A stretch of 64,000 bases of DNA, from NCBI GenBank assembly GCA_010093485.1, contig MU001512.1, positions 22,842 through 86,841 on the forward strand, given 5' to 3'. Shown here one piece after another: positions 43,456 through 54,528 of this stretch; positions within the stretch are counted from its first letter, which is position 1, and each line of letters starts with the position of its first letter. The notes under the pieces are model-generated. The model made no database searches. It saw nothing but the letters and a program-made list of their open reading frames with translations, and was not told the DNA's origin. The DNA comes from Karstenula rhodostoma CBS 690.94. Taxonomy: Eukaryota; Ascomycota; Dothideomycetes; Pleosporales; Didymosphaeriaceae. Made by a program: the position numbers and the translations under genes.

Positions 43456-43994
43456 ATCGTGTAGTTGCTGTGTGTCGCATTATCATTTTAGGCCACTAGA
43501 CGACAACAACAACAACAACGTAGGGGCGCATCGAAACAATACACAAGAATAGGGTGGAGATGCGTACGGTGAGCGGTGATGGCGCAGGAGGCGGATGTTA
43601 AGCGGTAGCGAAGCTGGATGCCATCCCGGAGCCTGTACGAACCAGTCGCAGCATATATATAGGGGAAGAGAAGTGAATTCTCGAGCCGAGAACTGCCTTG
43701 CTGCAATGAGCGCATCATACCACCCCGCACCGGAAGAACACCTGGTCAATAACTGCGTTCGAGTCTTAGTCACTCCACTCGGCAGTTATAAAACCGGGTT
43801 CCGGCGAGAAAGCTTCTGTTTTCTCGTTCTTAAGCGATAATTTTTTGGTCCCCCTTTGTTCGTGCATTGGCAAAGCACAACGCGCCTTTTTGTCCCCCCT
43901 ACTTCATTGAGTCACCCAACCTCATAGTGAATCTCTACAATATAAGCGATAACAAAGTGATCGTGTCAGGACCTAGTGCAGCCCGCAAGCAAGC
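43456..43994. promoter_or_regulatory. Shared divergent promoter region of two UstYa genes
   Basis: This 539-bp gap separates two divergently transcribed UstYa genes, so one intergenic region probably drives both. It contains a CAA microsatellite (about 43,502-43,519), a TATA-like catatatatagg (about 43,650) and a CCGGGTTCCGG pair of CGG half sites (about 43,793-43,803) of the kind bound by Zn2Cys6 cluster regulators. Binding is not shown; only the layout is seen. Short ORFs in the region look like shadows. Confidence 0.5.
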
Positions 43995-45026
43995 ATGGAC
44001 GACAGACGAGAGGACGAAGATTCATTCCCCCTACTATCAGAAAACGAGATAGAGCAATACCCGACCACCGTACCCGTCGCCCTCAATATTTCTCATTACC
44101 TTGTTTCTGGACATTCCAGGGGAATGACTTGGACTTTGATACATCTGAGCATCATAGCAACCTATTCAGCTGCTTTCTTCTTCGTGTTCTTGCGAACAGG
44201 ATTGTACCCCGATCCGGTACCGCATAAATTGCCCTGTAAGCTTTCCCTCATCTTCCACCGGCGTGAACTTTTCAGCTAACACACCGAAGACCCTGCTCGA
44301 GGGGCATTGGCGCCAAAACTGCGTTATTTTCCAACTCTACTGGAGAATAACCCTTTCGCGGGTACCCCGCGTGCTGAACTAGAAGAGGCGTGGCATGACC
44401 TTCTTCAAAGTCCGTCTCACCGCATGTCTATCCTGTCCAGCGGCTAAACTTACAGATGACAATATCCTGGTCCCTCGAACGGAGCTTGATGCACTGAACC
44501 TGAGGTCCGTCTACTCTCGGGACGGTTCCCGTGGCGTGGCATCGCTCAGTGCTTTCCACTCACTGCATTGCCTGGTAAGCCGTCCTTTTCTGATAAGGAT
44601 CTGCAGCAATATGGGACTGATGCCGGTATCTCCTTACAGAAGCTTGTTCGAAGGATGATCTACAAAGAGCATTATCACGCAGGAAAATCTGCAAAAGACA
44701 TGCAGCGGCAATTGAAGCATGCAGGTAAGCTTATCCAGCCGAGAATCACCGGTAGCGGAGCTTTAGCTGAATCGGTATCTCTCCCAGATCACTGCATCGA
44801 ATACATGCGCGAGACACTCATGTGCAAACCGGACATCTCATTGGTTACTTTCCATTGGATAAACGACACGGCACAGCATCCAGATGATCTAACGGGATAC
44901 TACCCTACGAACTTCGACGCTAGCCAGCACGAGTGTTTCGATTGGGAACTTTTGAATGATTGGGCTGGAGCTAGAGCATTCGACCTGTATGACCTGTCTT
45001 CTCTAGATAGACCAGGGTCTCTGTGA
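43995..45026 (+). CDS. UstYa-family (DUF3328) oxidase-like protein 2
   Basis: This is a second, divergent member of the family. Five exons keep frame: 43,995-44,235, 44,290-44,409, 44,456-44,574, 44,640-44,724 and 44,788-45,026. They give 267 aa. The third-exon junction uses a weak donor (gtccgt), but it restores the block from EEAWHDLL into the middle domain. One membrane span lies at about residues 46-66. The HXXHC motifs are HSLHC (155-159) and HADHC (187-191). The C-terminus has the usual Trp-containing end (FDWELLNDWA). It shares a promoter region with the first UstYa gene. Low identity to the other two copies by eye suggests different substrates or a heteromer rather than recent duplication; UstYa/UstYb pairs act together in ustiloxin biosynthesis. 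Confidence 0.9.
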
Positions 45027-45149
45027 GGATTGGTTGGTTTTGTAGTACACGACGTTGAAAATGTGCGACAGTTGCCATGTATCACGGCTTTACATTGAGT
45101 AGATATTATCGAAGTAAGTCAGGATGATGAAGGATTGTGTCTTAGGTAG

Positions 45150-45496
45150 TGATTCTAGCAATCAAGTGTACATCTGCAACGAGCGTTAAAGACGTAACTG
45201 CAGTCTGAGATACCAATGTACTGAAAACAATTCCGAGTCTCCGGCCCTTAAGAACCCGCATCCCCCAGGTAATACTAGCTGACCCTGTCCTTCCGAATGC
45301 TGCATCACTCTTCGGAAGATTCGACCCAGGACAGATCCACACTGGCCGGATAGACGACCGCGGAGTCGGCATCTGGTACATCGTTAGCCCAGGGCTAAAT
45401 TCAGACCTGTCATTAATGACCTTTCTCAACGCGAGGGATTGCAACCCCAAGGGCAACTGTAAAGAACACACAGATGGATAGGATTGCGAGCTTCAT
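45150..45496 (-). pseudogene. Possible small secreted cysteine-rich protein, frame unresolved
   Basis: On the minus strand an ATG at 45,496 opens a classic signal peptide (MKLAILSICVFFTVALGVA) that stays open for 25 codons. A 48-bp intron (45,420-45,373; weak donor gtcatt, good branch gctaac, acceptor accag) would keep frame into a short acidic stretch. Further down, about 45,235-45,150, one frame ends in a compact block with five cysteines (NCFQ, SDC, RCRC, LDC) and then a stop. The preceding frame supplies one more (GGC). Getting from one to the other needs another intron or a 1-bp shift near 45,240, so the gene may be broken or the sequence may contain an error. It sits inside the cluster and could be an effector or a peptide precursor. 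No Kex2-separated repeats are seen. I do not recognise a family. Confidence 0.35.
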
Positions 45497-45994
45497 GTTT
45501 TCGGAAATCTTATGGGCAACGTGCCAGAAGTGCAACAAGATTGGAAAACTGGTTCGATATCAAGAGGGGACAGGAATAGAGTCGCGATGAACGTGTTCAG
45601 GGTTGGGGTTCGATCGTACTTAATACTGTGATGTGCTTCGGGAGCACTAGACTGATCTGCGCCGGTTCGCTGCGGCCGGGCGGTTAGAGGCCGCCTAGTC
45701 TTACCCGCATCCCCTGCGCCTTACATATTATTCTAAATTACCTGCGCGTCGGTGTGGTGGTAGAACTGAAGCGGTTCTACGTTTCCCGAGGTACTTGGTT
45801 CAGCTGCAATATTACCGTACGCCCCCCCCCCCCATGCACCTGTGCGGCAAGGTGCATGTCAGATGACCCGAGATGAGCGGACCGTGCGCTTTCGATCAAT
45901 TCCTGAGACCTCTCGATCCCATCTTCCAAAGTTAACCTGAAGTGGTGTTCTATCCCCTCCAGCACTAAGCTTCGTCTCTACAATCTTTGTTTCC
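45497..45994. other. Intergenic region upstream of the O-methyltransferase
   Basis: I see no gene. It contains a GC-rich hairpin-like word (ggcggttagaggccgcc near 45,680) with CGG/CCG half sites and a run of 12 C at 45,822-45,833. The latter is a likely spot for length errors. The region presumably holds the O-methyltransferase promoter. Confidence 0.6.
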
Positions 45995-47412
45995 ATGGCG
46001 CCGATCATGAGCGAATCAAGAGAACTTTCCAACGTTCTAGCGGATATCCAAACCTTCAGTGTGGACAGTGTATTAAAAGATGCATCAGCACGAGCAGATC
46101 TTCTCTACCTTGCTAAGCGTCTGACCACCGTGCTCGAAAGCCCTGTGAATAGAGCCACCGATCTTGTTTTCAAGGTAAACGTCAATAACGAATGGCGTAT
46201 CCGTGCATCGTACTAAGGATATCCAAAGCCTTACACGTCTATTGCAGCACGCATCGCAATTGACCTTGGTCTTTTCTTCCATATTTGCTCGGCGCCTGCT
46301 TCGATTACTGCCAAAGAACTTTCGAGCGTGACCAAAGCTGAGAGCCTGCTCATATGTTAGTAACTTTTTGGAACATTGTATATAGCTAATTGTTGCGATA
46401 GCTCGGGTCCTTCGCCTCTTAGCTTCCGTCGGATTCGTCGACGAGACGGGGGAAGATCAATGGGCTGGGAATGATACTACACGTGCAATGGCGACCCCAC
46501 CAATTGCAGCTGGGCATCGGTTCGTGTAAGTTGCTGAAATTCAGTTGCTCTTTCATCTATGCAGACGCTTCACAGGTACGACGTTCTCGTCTCATCAGCT
46601 ATCAAAGCACCGAAATTCCTGCGCGAGACCAATTACAAGGTGCCAGAAGAGCCTAAGGATGGATTCATTCAGTATGCACATCAGACGAAGTTGCATGCCT
46701 TCGAGTATCTGCAATCAATTCCGCCATTACTGCATGATTTTCACCTGTTCATGGGCAACACAATGGGTGCACGCGAATATTGGCATGACTGGTACGATGT
46801 TGAAGGAAAGCTACTTGCGGACTTCGATCCTTCCAAAAGCCAGGCCATTCTGGTTGATATTGGAGGCGGCAAGGGTCATGATGTGAAATCTTTCTATTCC
46901 GCTTTCATGGCCAAGTCCAAGGAAGAACAGGGCAAGCTCGTATTGCAAGATCTACCGCACATCATTGATGCCATCCCGGACAACGAACTCCCTCCGGCGG
47001 TCATAAAGATGTCGCATGACTTCTTCGAAGAGCAAACGGTCAAAGGTGAGACTAGAACTCCGGCACCTACTGTAGTAAATCGCATATTAACTACGATTTA
47101 GGGGCACGCGGCTACTTCCTGCACCACATTCTTCATGACTGGCCTGACAAGTACTGTCATCAAATTCTTGGGTGTTTGAAGAAAGCTATGATTCCAGGCT
47201 ACTCTAAGCTTCTAATTCACGAACTCATCTTGCCGAACACCGGGGCTGTTGAGATACAGGCGAGATTCGATCTCGTCATGATGACATTAGGGGGCGGGGC
47301 GGAAAGATCCAGAACCCAATGGATCAAGCTGCTTGAAGACAGTGGATTTTGTAATATCGAGCTGCATGAGCATCTAGACCATGATGGGATCATCGAGGCC
47401 GAGGTTTCTTAA
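45995..47412 (+). CDS. SAM-dependent O-methyltransferase (COMT-like)
   Basis: This enzyme transfers a methyl group from S-adenosylmethionine to a hydroxyl, usually of a small metabolite. The five-exon model is 45,995-46,196, 46,248-46,355, 46,402-46,525, 46,576-47,045 and 47,102-47,412, giving 404 aa, the usual length for fungal plant-type O-methyltransferases. The N-terminal helical/dimerisation part includes a RIAIDLGLF block. The SAM glycine loop is DIGGGKGHD (residues 239-247). The catalytic base motif is LHDWPD, with His313. A MMTLGGGAER block follows. The first junction has two options (46,174 or 46,196); only the second keeps frame. The gene ends 118 bp from the convergent MFS gene. 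With UstYa neighbours it may methylate a tyrosine or hydroxylated side chain; that is inference. Confidence 0.93.
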
Positions 47413-47530
47413 TGGCCACTGTTCATCAAACAATGAATACATTTTCCTGCGACCATGAACCCTTGGCGTAAAGCATTTGCGACCGACTTTTCCCCACAGT
47501 ATTGCCAAGTACCCTAGTAAGCAAACGATG

Positions 47531-49009
47531 TCATATCTTGACCGCAACCACAATACCAATTCTCCTGAACCTTGCGAAAAGCAGCGAGAGACATCCAGCC
47601 ATCATCAATGAGCCAGACCAGGCGACAAACCCGAGCCACCCATTGCCCTGCGCACCAAGAATGGCACCAGCAACGGGTTCAGCAAGTAGCACACCACATC
47701 CAACGGCTCCAAGGGTCATACCAAGTTTAGTCCCGATGTTACTGCGGGATCGGCCCACACTAACTATTCCCGCAGCTGGTAAGGCCATGAACGCTCCTGC
47801 AAAGGTCCCGAATGCAACGCTCCATATGATCAGGCCAACTGAGTGCCCTAGGGTGTAAGAGCTAAACGCGAGTACGCCCGAGATACATGATGTCATGATA
47901 AGCACATGAACGGCGCCTATCCGGTCCGCCAGCACAGAGGGTAGAATCCGCCCCACTGTTGATGCACCATTCAATATGGTGAGAGTCTGCTCGGCGAGGC
48001 GATGAGGTGTATTGGTCCTTTGCTCGGCCAGTAGGTTGATATAGTAAAGCATAACGTAAATGCCCATGAATGAGAACATCAATCCGACTACCACTAGTAC
48101 CAGTGGCAAATCACGCAAGGCATCCTTGTCTACGAGAAGGGGCATCCACCTCATAGGCAATTTTAAGAAGTTGTTACGCCTTGGTGGTCCTGAGTATGGT
48201 GGGGTACCAGGGGCTGCACTTGGTCGACTGTGCTCTGGGTATCGCATGACTATCATTGGTAGGACGGAGGTGGCCAGAACAATGAATCCAATTGATCGGG
48301 TTGCCCAGGCAAAGCCAATAGAGGGTTCCAAATGAGTAAACACTGCAGGAATAATCACGGCTCCTGCAACAAGACGGCGTCAGCATCGGGGCAAGCCAGG
48401 TATGGGATATTAAGAAAACGGACTCACCTATTCCAGTCCCAGAAGAGCCTAGAGCCTGCGCAAGCGCCTGATTATCTTTGAAGTGCATAGAGATCAACGC
48501 GGGGGCGGGTAAATAGAGGCAACCGCAACCGATGCCTGTTGCAATGCCTTGAGCAAGGAATAACTGCCAGTACCTGGTGCACAGGCTGGTCAAGAACACA
48601 CCGAGGACGGAGAATAGAGTTCCGGTGATCAGAAGTGGACGCAGATAGCCTGCGTCAAAGATGGGGCCTATCAAGAACGACACCATGAACATGAAGAATC
48701 CTTGTACAGACCCAATCCACGAGATCTTAGAATCCGGAATACCTTGAAGCATCTCCAGGGAGTAATACGATTGGTAGACGCCGAAGCTACCAAGGAGCCC
48801 CCTGGCCAAAATCAGCTTCTCGCCCTTGCCGAAGAGTTAGAAGTAACTCACCATGAATTGAAATTCAAGCAGAAGCCTCCGAGAATCTGCAACCAAGAAA
48901 GACTATATCGCTCACGAGAGGCCGGAGGGACATTGTGAACCGCTTCGAGGCGCCCGTTGGAAGTCTGGGGAGATCCGGAATAACCTTCATACATCTTTTG
49001 ATCCTCCAT
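47531..49009 (-). CDS. MFS transporter, monocarboxylate-permease type
   Basis: This is a polytopic plasma-membrane carrier of the major facilitator superfamily, a group that often exports cluster products or imports organic acids. Three exons (49,009-48,852, 48,801-48,428 and 48,363-47,531) give 454 aa with about 12 membrane spans. The fungal MCT landmarks are present: a short polar N-terminus, then NFNSWGLLGSFGVYQSYY across the first junction, and the loop block GIPDSKISWIGSVQ. The central loop after span 6 is residues about 195-240. Introns are 50 bp (gtgagt..ggccag) and 64 bp (gtgagt..ttgcag). The gene converges on the O-methyltransferase. Its substrate is unknown; export of the cluster product is the simple inference. 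Confidence 0.92.
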
Positions 49010-50141
49010 GGTTGATGTCATTACGTTTTCTGCTAGCTAGCCAACACACTTCCGGCTTTAAATACAATTGCCTGCCGTCTGTTCTCGCGATACTGCACTG
49101 TTCGCCCAGGGGGTGGTGCTTATCCCTGAAATGTGAAGAGTGCGACAATTTAGCCAGGTGCTTTTAGATGTCCTGACTGCCCGTGCGTGCGGCGTATGCG
49201 GCGCGTGCACAATCGTCGCGTCAATACAGCAAACCCGAGTGAGCGGTGCCGCATCGATGAGGGTGGAGCGCTTCAGTCCACCCCGCAATAAGTGCGATAT
49301 GACAATACTGACCTGCAGCCATTATCGTTTTAATCGCCGTTTATCGTTGCGTAACTGCGATTGCTTACCACACTCCGTGTTAGATGGGGAAGCACTTTGG
49401 AAATTTAGATGTGCATATGCACTCGTGACTGGTGGAGTTTCAGGTATCCACGATCAAATACCTTGTCGCCGTGATTATGATGCTTGGCTTTGGAACGACT
49501 CTGCAACCGTGCCGCAAAGATTTCTAACCGACGCCTCAACACGCAAGAACTACCCACAACTTAGAAACTATGTGCAGGACTTAATATGAAGATTGTTACA
49601 CAAATTCCCGGACTTCGCGTCAATGCTGATCCTCACCTGATCTGTGACTGCTGTGCAGGTGCGATCCCTCGGGACTGCCCATATTCGGCAGGTCATTAAA
49701 GCGCGCGTGCCCTCTTCTGAGCTAGTAGGGTATTTTGATGGAATATAATGTCGGAAGTGAGTCCCTGTACATCATGCTGTTCTCCGGGTCGGTTTGGGTA
49801 GCTGCTTCGGCCCGTGCCGACTCGCCTGTGCTCCGCAGCAGGTTCATGGCCCCGGGTTATGCCCTTTCTCGGCTATTTCGACATCCTTGTTGAATGGCTT
49901 CTTTGGGTATATTGGCAGCCTTGTCAAAGATAAGCTCCCACCGCAAAGTCCTAGATTATGACGGATCATAAGCATTCTGAGGAATCACAAGTCACGGAGA
50001 TCTGACGTGATAAGTTCAAGTATCGATCTACATTGATTGCACCAAGCAACTATCCCTATACCATAGATCATTAGTGGCCTTGAAAAGGGAAACCCATCTG
50101 GATTGATGGTTGCTGGAGTATCGACGGCACAGAATACTGCC
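49010..50141. other. Intergenic region, no supported gene
   Basis: The MFS promoter must lie at the left end. A 149-codon ORF (49,140-49,589, plus) is open but cysteine- and arginine-rich in its first half. It shows only one family-like word, ALVTGGVSGI, which recalls the nucleotide loop of short-chain dehydrogenases. No flanking dehydrogenase motif follows, so I do not call a gene. The rest shows nothing. Confidence 0.5.
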
Positions 50142-51036
50142 TCATCTGTTTTGCGGCACCTCCAGCCATGGTTGTGACCCATCCGGGCAATGTTTGAAGC
50201 GATTTACCATGTGATCCGGTACTCCATCTTCATGACGGAAGCAGGCCGTATGTGTGCGGGCCCATTCCGTCAGGGCATCCCAATCTCTACAAGTCCGCGT
50301 TTGTTCTATACCTGTCCCGGATGGGCTCACTGATGCATACCGTGGAGTGTCGTCCGCGTGACAGATCACGTCCTGTCTGAGCTCATCTAGACAATGGAGA
50401 ATATGTTCAAATGAATTTCTTTGGGGTTGTCTCAGGTGATATTCGGTCAATGAGCGGTAGATAATCCGCTAAAATGACTTGTTAGAGATCGATCCATACC
50501 TGTGTACCAACAGTTGCGACTTACGAGGCAATGGAGATTGTGATACCCTTGAAGAAGATATACGCTCTTTGAAGCTTCCCATGGATATCGTATACCGAGG
50601 GGTAGATCCATGGCAGCTGTGTATTCGTCGGTCAGGGCCACCACACCGGCATCGCCGCTGAGCTGATCCCACGCCAGCGAAGTCGCTGTCAGGTTTTCGG
50701 TGTCAACATATTCCCTCTGGGGCCTTATCGTTCGTTGGGTTGTGTGGCTACGCAATTTCGCTGTCACGAAATTAGAGAAAATATCTCGAAAACAAGGCAT
50801 ATAAGCAGACCGTATGTCGATGTGCATTCGTGTGATACAGGTATCACAACGCCATATTGACGAAACAATAAAGATATGTTCAGAAGAAGTGAGACGACGG
50901 TTGATAAGATCAACAGAATCCCCCATCGCCGATATTTGGTCTTAGCTTTTGTCTTCTCGCGATCTTTGTTTTGAGGCAGGCTCTCATCCTCGTTGGTTGG
51001 AAGGCGATTGTATTCGCAGGGCTCGTTGAAATTCAT
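50142..51036 (-). CDS. UstYa-family (DUF3328) oxidase-like protein 3
   Basis: This is the third member of the family in the window. Exons 51,036-50,811, 50,760-50,525 and 50,468-50,142 give 262 aa, with introns of 50 bp (gtctgc..gtgacag) and 56 bp (gtaagt..ttttag). I start at Met 51,036; an upstream in-frame Met (51,150) would add an unusual hydrophobic leader. One membrane span lies at about residues 39-58 after a charged cytosolic tail. The HXXHC motifs are HNLHC (149-153) and HILHC (176-180), both intact. The ectodomain block SLAWDQL (103-109) matches the family's conserved Trp region. It is an orphan in orientation, followed on the other side by a membrane receptor-like gene. Confidence 0.9.
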
Positions 51037-51453
51037 TGTAACAGTAGAGAAATATGAATAAAACAATAACAGTTCTACGTGATACTTGAGAACGGACAAT
51101 CGGGTTTTTGAAAGACCCCACCCAGTTAAGCCTAAATATGCAAGTATCACGCCGGGGCTGGCCGGGCGTCTAATCCCAGTAGCATCAATCTACCAATCCC
51201 GAACCGCAGACGCTGCAGAGCACAGACGGGTAGCATTTTCAGGTCTCAAACTTTCGGGGTTCATGAATGAGGCCGGGACACGGTCTCAAGTTACCCGGGT
51301 TGCTACGCCGCAGGCAGCCTTGTACTCCAGATATTTGCGGTGTCTCTCCTTCGCCCACCCCGAACCCCATATGAGCCAGCACCAACCAACTGTACAAGAA
51401 GACTTGCCTCATCTGCTTTCACAGAGGATACCTCTTATTTAGAGGAATAAAAA
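51037..51453. promoter_or_regulatory. Divergent intergenic region
   Basis: This 417-bp region separates the minus-strand UstYa gene and the plus-strand rhodopsin-domain gene, so it should contain both promoters. Short ORFs in it lack any family resemblance. No binding site stands out apart from GC-rich words near 51,150-51,310. Confidence 0.45.
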
Positions 51454-52779
51454 ATGGACAAACGTGCTGCTGCAGCCCTAAGCAAGGACAACTTAGGGCC
51501 AGATTTGCTTGTCGTAGCATGGGTATTCGCTAGCATTTCTCTCATTGTGGTTATCATGCGCACTTACGTGCGAGTACACATCCTTCGACGTTTCAATATC
51601 GACGATTGGCTCATTTACCTCACTTTTGTGAGTAGCTCATCATGTTGGGTTTCGCAGCTCACCCTTCTAGATTCTGGCGCTCTGTGATAGCGTTCTTTGC
51701 ACCTTGGCCGTACGATCGGGCCTTGGACAGCATATTCATGTGCTCAACCCAGACCAGATCTCGAACTCGGTCAAGTATATCTACATATGCGAATTTTTCT
51801 CAATCATGTCGCCGTGTTTTGGCCGTATCTCTTACGCCATCCTTCTTCTACAGCTGATACCGACTGCTAAGACCCAAAGACGATTCCTCTGGACAGTAAT
51901 CGGGATTCAGTTTGTTGTCGACGTTAGCACGGTCATCATAAGCTTCACGCAATGCCGGCCAGTATCTGCATATTGGGGTCCCAATGCAAAACAGTATTGC
52001 TGGGATCCAGTTGTACAACAGTACACTGGGTTTTTCCAAGGATGTATGTCATCCCCCTTGAGAATCTGATATTTTTCCTCATAGTCTTATAGCCGTGTGC
52101 TCCTTAGTGGATATGATCCTCGCAGTCTTTCCTGCGCGCCTGTTCTGGAACCTTCAGATGAAGCTGCAAACCAAGATTTCGTTGTCCGTGTTGATGGGAC
52201 TCGGCGTCTTGTAAGTACTGGGAATGATGAGCGTTGTGGTTTTATTGACCAGTGTGTCATAGCGCTATGGTGTTCTCTATTGTTAAAACAATCAAGCTGC
52301 AGGCCATTAGCGAGAAGGGCGATCCTACTTGTGAGCTTCAGAAACCTCTCCACACGATAGCCACCTAACACTCTCATAGACGCCTTGGCAGACTTAGCGA
52401 TTTGGTGGACGTACGTAAGCTTAACCCATAATCGCCATACGGTACTAACCCTGACAGGCTCGAAGCTTACATGGTATTGCTCGCAGCGTCTATTCCGACC
52501 TTGAAGCCCGTGGTCCGAAAGAGAGGCAACCAATCCAGACGCTCAAAGGATCGATCTTCTTCGTTTACGCTGCGCAAGGCTGCACACGGCGTATCGCTTT
52601 CTCGTAGAACAGAGGATGGCCAGTGGGCCATTCTCTCTGAGGATATACCTTCATGGAATGGCAATGATAGCCACAACAAAACCACAGACGTGAAATTGGG
52701 CAACATAAACACATCGGGGAATGCGGAGGGCATCAACAAGACCACAACAGTGACCGTCTCTCGTCAGGAGGATCACTAA
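51454..52779 (+). CDS. Seven-span membrane protein, fungal rhodopsin domain (PTH11/SAT4-like)
   Basis: Members of this large ascomycete family are predicted GPCR-like or integral membrane proteins; few have known ligands, and some sit in metabolite clusters. Six exons keep frame: 51,454-51,627, 51,671-52,043, 52,093-52,210, 52,263-52,330, 52,380-52,410 and 52,458-52,779, totalling 361 aa. Landmarks are the RTYVRVHILRRFNIDDWLIY entry to span 2, FGRISYAILLLQLIP, the CRP motif plus Trp (TQCRPVSAYWGP), the DMILAVFPARLFW span, KGDPTY joined over an intron, and IPTLKP at the end of span 7. A Ser/Thr-rich polar tail follows. It is intact. It could sense or transport, but the sequence does not decide. 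Confidence 0.9.
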
Positions 52780-53220
52780 AGTGGGCACCGCACCACCTTT
52801 TATTAGCATGGACAAAGACTATCAAGAGTACGTACTTGATAGAACGCTACCAAAAACAAGCGAGAGGAAGATAGATTTCGTTTTTTATATTTGCAGAGTT
52901 TAGAAATAAACATCTTATTGCTTTAACTGTCCTCTTAAGCTCAACGCTCATTACAATATACTTTACTTTAACAGAGGTTTTATCCATACATATCGCAACA
53001 GAAGGTGATGCTATCTCTTCGTTCCTTTAGGAACCGGACCTAACTATAATTAGACGATGTATATAGGGTAGGAAACGTTTCGTGCAAAGTGATATAGGAA
53101 TATATTGGGAATAAGACAAATCTGCCACGCAGTACAGCTAAAGGCGGGGTCATCGTGGCGACGACGGCCAAAGCAGGATTGTTTCACTCTTACTGTTGTA
53201 AGCATTGACGATAACAGTAT
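52780..53220. other. Intergenic region, nothing seen
   Basis: This is the 3' flank of the rhodopsin-domain gene, moderately AT-rich with no open frame of note. Confidence 0.6.
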
Positions 53221-53850
53221 GTGGCGCATCACTTACTATCCTTCAGAGCAACGTCCATTGGGATCATGTTGGTAGCCGTCATCTCCCTTATTATTCGCGT
53301 CATGAGAGCAAATCCGGTTGAGGGTACATCGGACGGTGCGCGATTGGTAGCAGTTGCGCAGACTCAACTATCGTTCAATACGCAATCCTTTGACACCCGT
53401 GGAGTCAACTTCACCACCTGCCTCGCCAGCCTACCCCAGACTAGCCTTCTGAAACCCTACTTTGCTTTGAATCGTCTCTTCACATCGCCCTGTTTTGCGA
53501 GAGAATGGAACGACCGCGCAACAAAGCGGAGCTAACTCCGCGTAACTAGTCCTAGTGGTGATTAACAAAATGCGTTCTTCCTCCAGCTACCGTACCGATG
53601 GGCCATCCCGCTCACAGTAACGTCCAGGCTCCTGCACTGGTTACTTTCACAATCCATCTTCCTCATTCGATACGACATCCGGAACCGCAGTGGTACCGTC
53701 ATACCTACTGGGGCTGCTTGCCTCTGTGCTTTTAGTACTATTCCGAGGCATCCCGTATCGTATACCCCAACTGATCATTGTAGCCTAGCTATCAGCGGAG
53801 CTTATCGCCCTCATTCTGATGATATTGACACACACACCTTAAGCTGGTAA
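53221..53850 (+). CDS. Hypothetical ORF with possible membrane segments, doubtful
   Basis: A 104-codon ORF (53,221-53,535) begins MAHHLLSFRATSIGIMLVAV. It has one hydrophobic segment at about residues 13-27 and then a Thr/Ser/Gln-rich part. About 130 bp further on, another frame (about 53,640-53,790) is strongly hydrophobic (YLLGLLASVLLVLF) and closes at TAG. These could be exons of one small membrane protein or pieces of a decayed one. I found no junction that is convincing and I recognise no family. The coordinates cover both pieces; the first is the better supported. Confidence 0.25.
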
Positions 53851-54528
53851 ACTGGGGGGTTGTTAGGAATAAATTTGGTGACGAGATTTTACACTGTTAG
53901 ATAAGCAGTGAGGAAATGGCTGAGCCATTCTCGGGCGAGCCATATACTTGAGTATGGTGTTGCAATTGTGGACAATATCTGCACCTATAAATCTGACTTC
54001 TTTGGAACGCAGACTTTAGATGCATTCTTCTTACACATCACCAATTAATAGTATATTAGATACTGTATAATCTCAAGTAACTCGGTTTTATTAGGCTTGA
54101 TAAGGAGTATTAGTCCTCTAGGGAAATAGGAATGAGAAGTTTAGGTAACTGATACTAAGCTAAAATAACTAGTCCTCACTTCGTCTAACTTCAAAGCAGT
54201 GGTTTAAATGAGCGCGGTTCGTAGGCTAAGGTAAAATATAGTGCGCTGAGCTGCTTCTACTACATTTTCTTCTTCGTTTATAATCACTCTGCTTCGCCCT
54301 GCGTCAGCTGCACGTACCATGTACTCTGCTATATTGTATACGATCACTATGAGGGCGGGTAAATCAATGAAGCAAGGGGGACAAAAAGGCGCGTTGTGCT
54401 TTGCTAATGCACGAACAAAGTACTCTGCTAAGTGTACAAATTGAGCCCATCGTACCTACCCTAGCAGTACGCGATTCGTGCCGCGCGAATTTCGTCTTTT
54501 CAATACATCCAGATATTGATACCAAGCC
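53851..54528. other. Intergenic region with a small AT-rich island
   Basis: No gene is seen. About 54,030-54,200 is AT-rich with few CA/TG words, resembling a short fragment of RIP-mutated repeat. No element is identified. The stretch just before 54,529 should hold the promoter of the decayed gene that follows. Confidence 0.5.

Noticed and set aside
43483..43773. ORFs of 80-96 codons on both strands between the divergent UstYa genes
   Set aside because: They overlap in several frames around a CAA microsatellite and carry no domain. The region is better explained as a promoter.
45822..45833. Run of 12 C as a regulatory element
   Set aside because: It is a simple homopolymer and likely to be length-miscalled. 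Nothing around it suggests a function.
49140..49589. 149-codon ORF with a TGGVSGI word as a short-chain dehydrogenase
   Set aside because: Only a single short resemblance is present. There is no YxxxK or other dehydrogenase motif downstream, and the first half is compositionally unlike a protein of that family.
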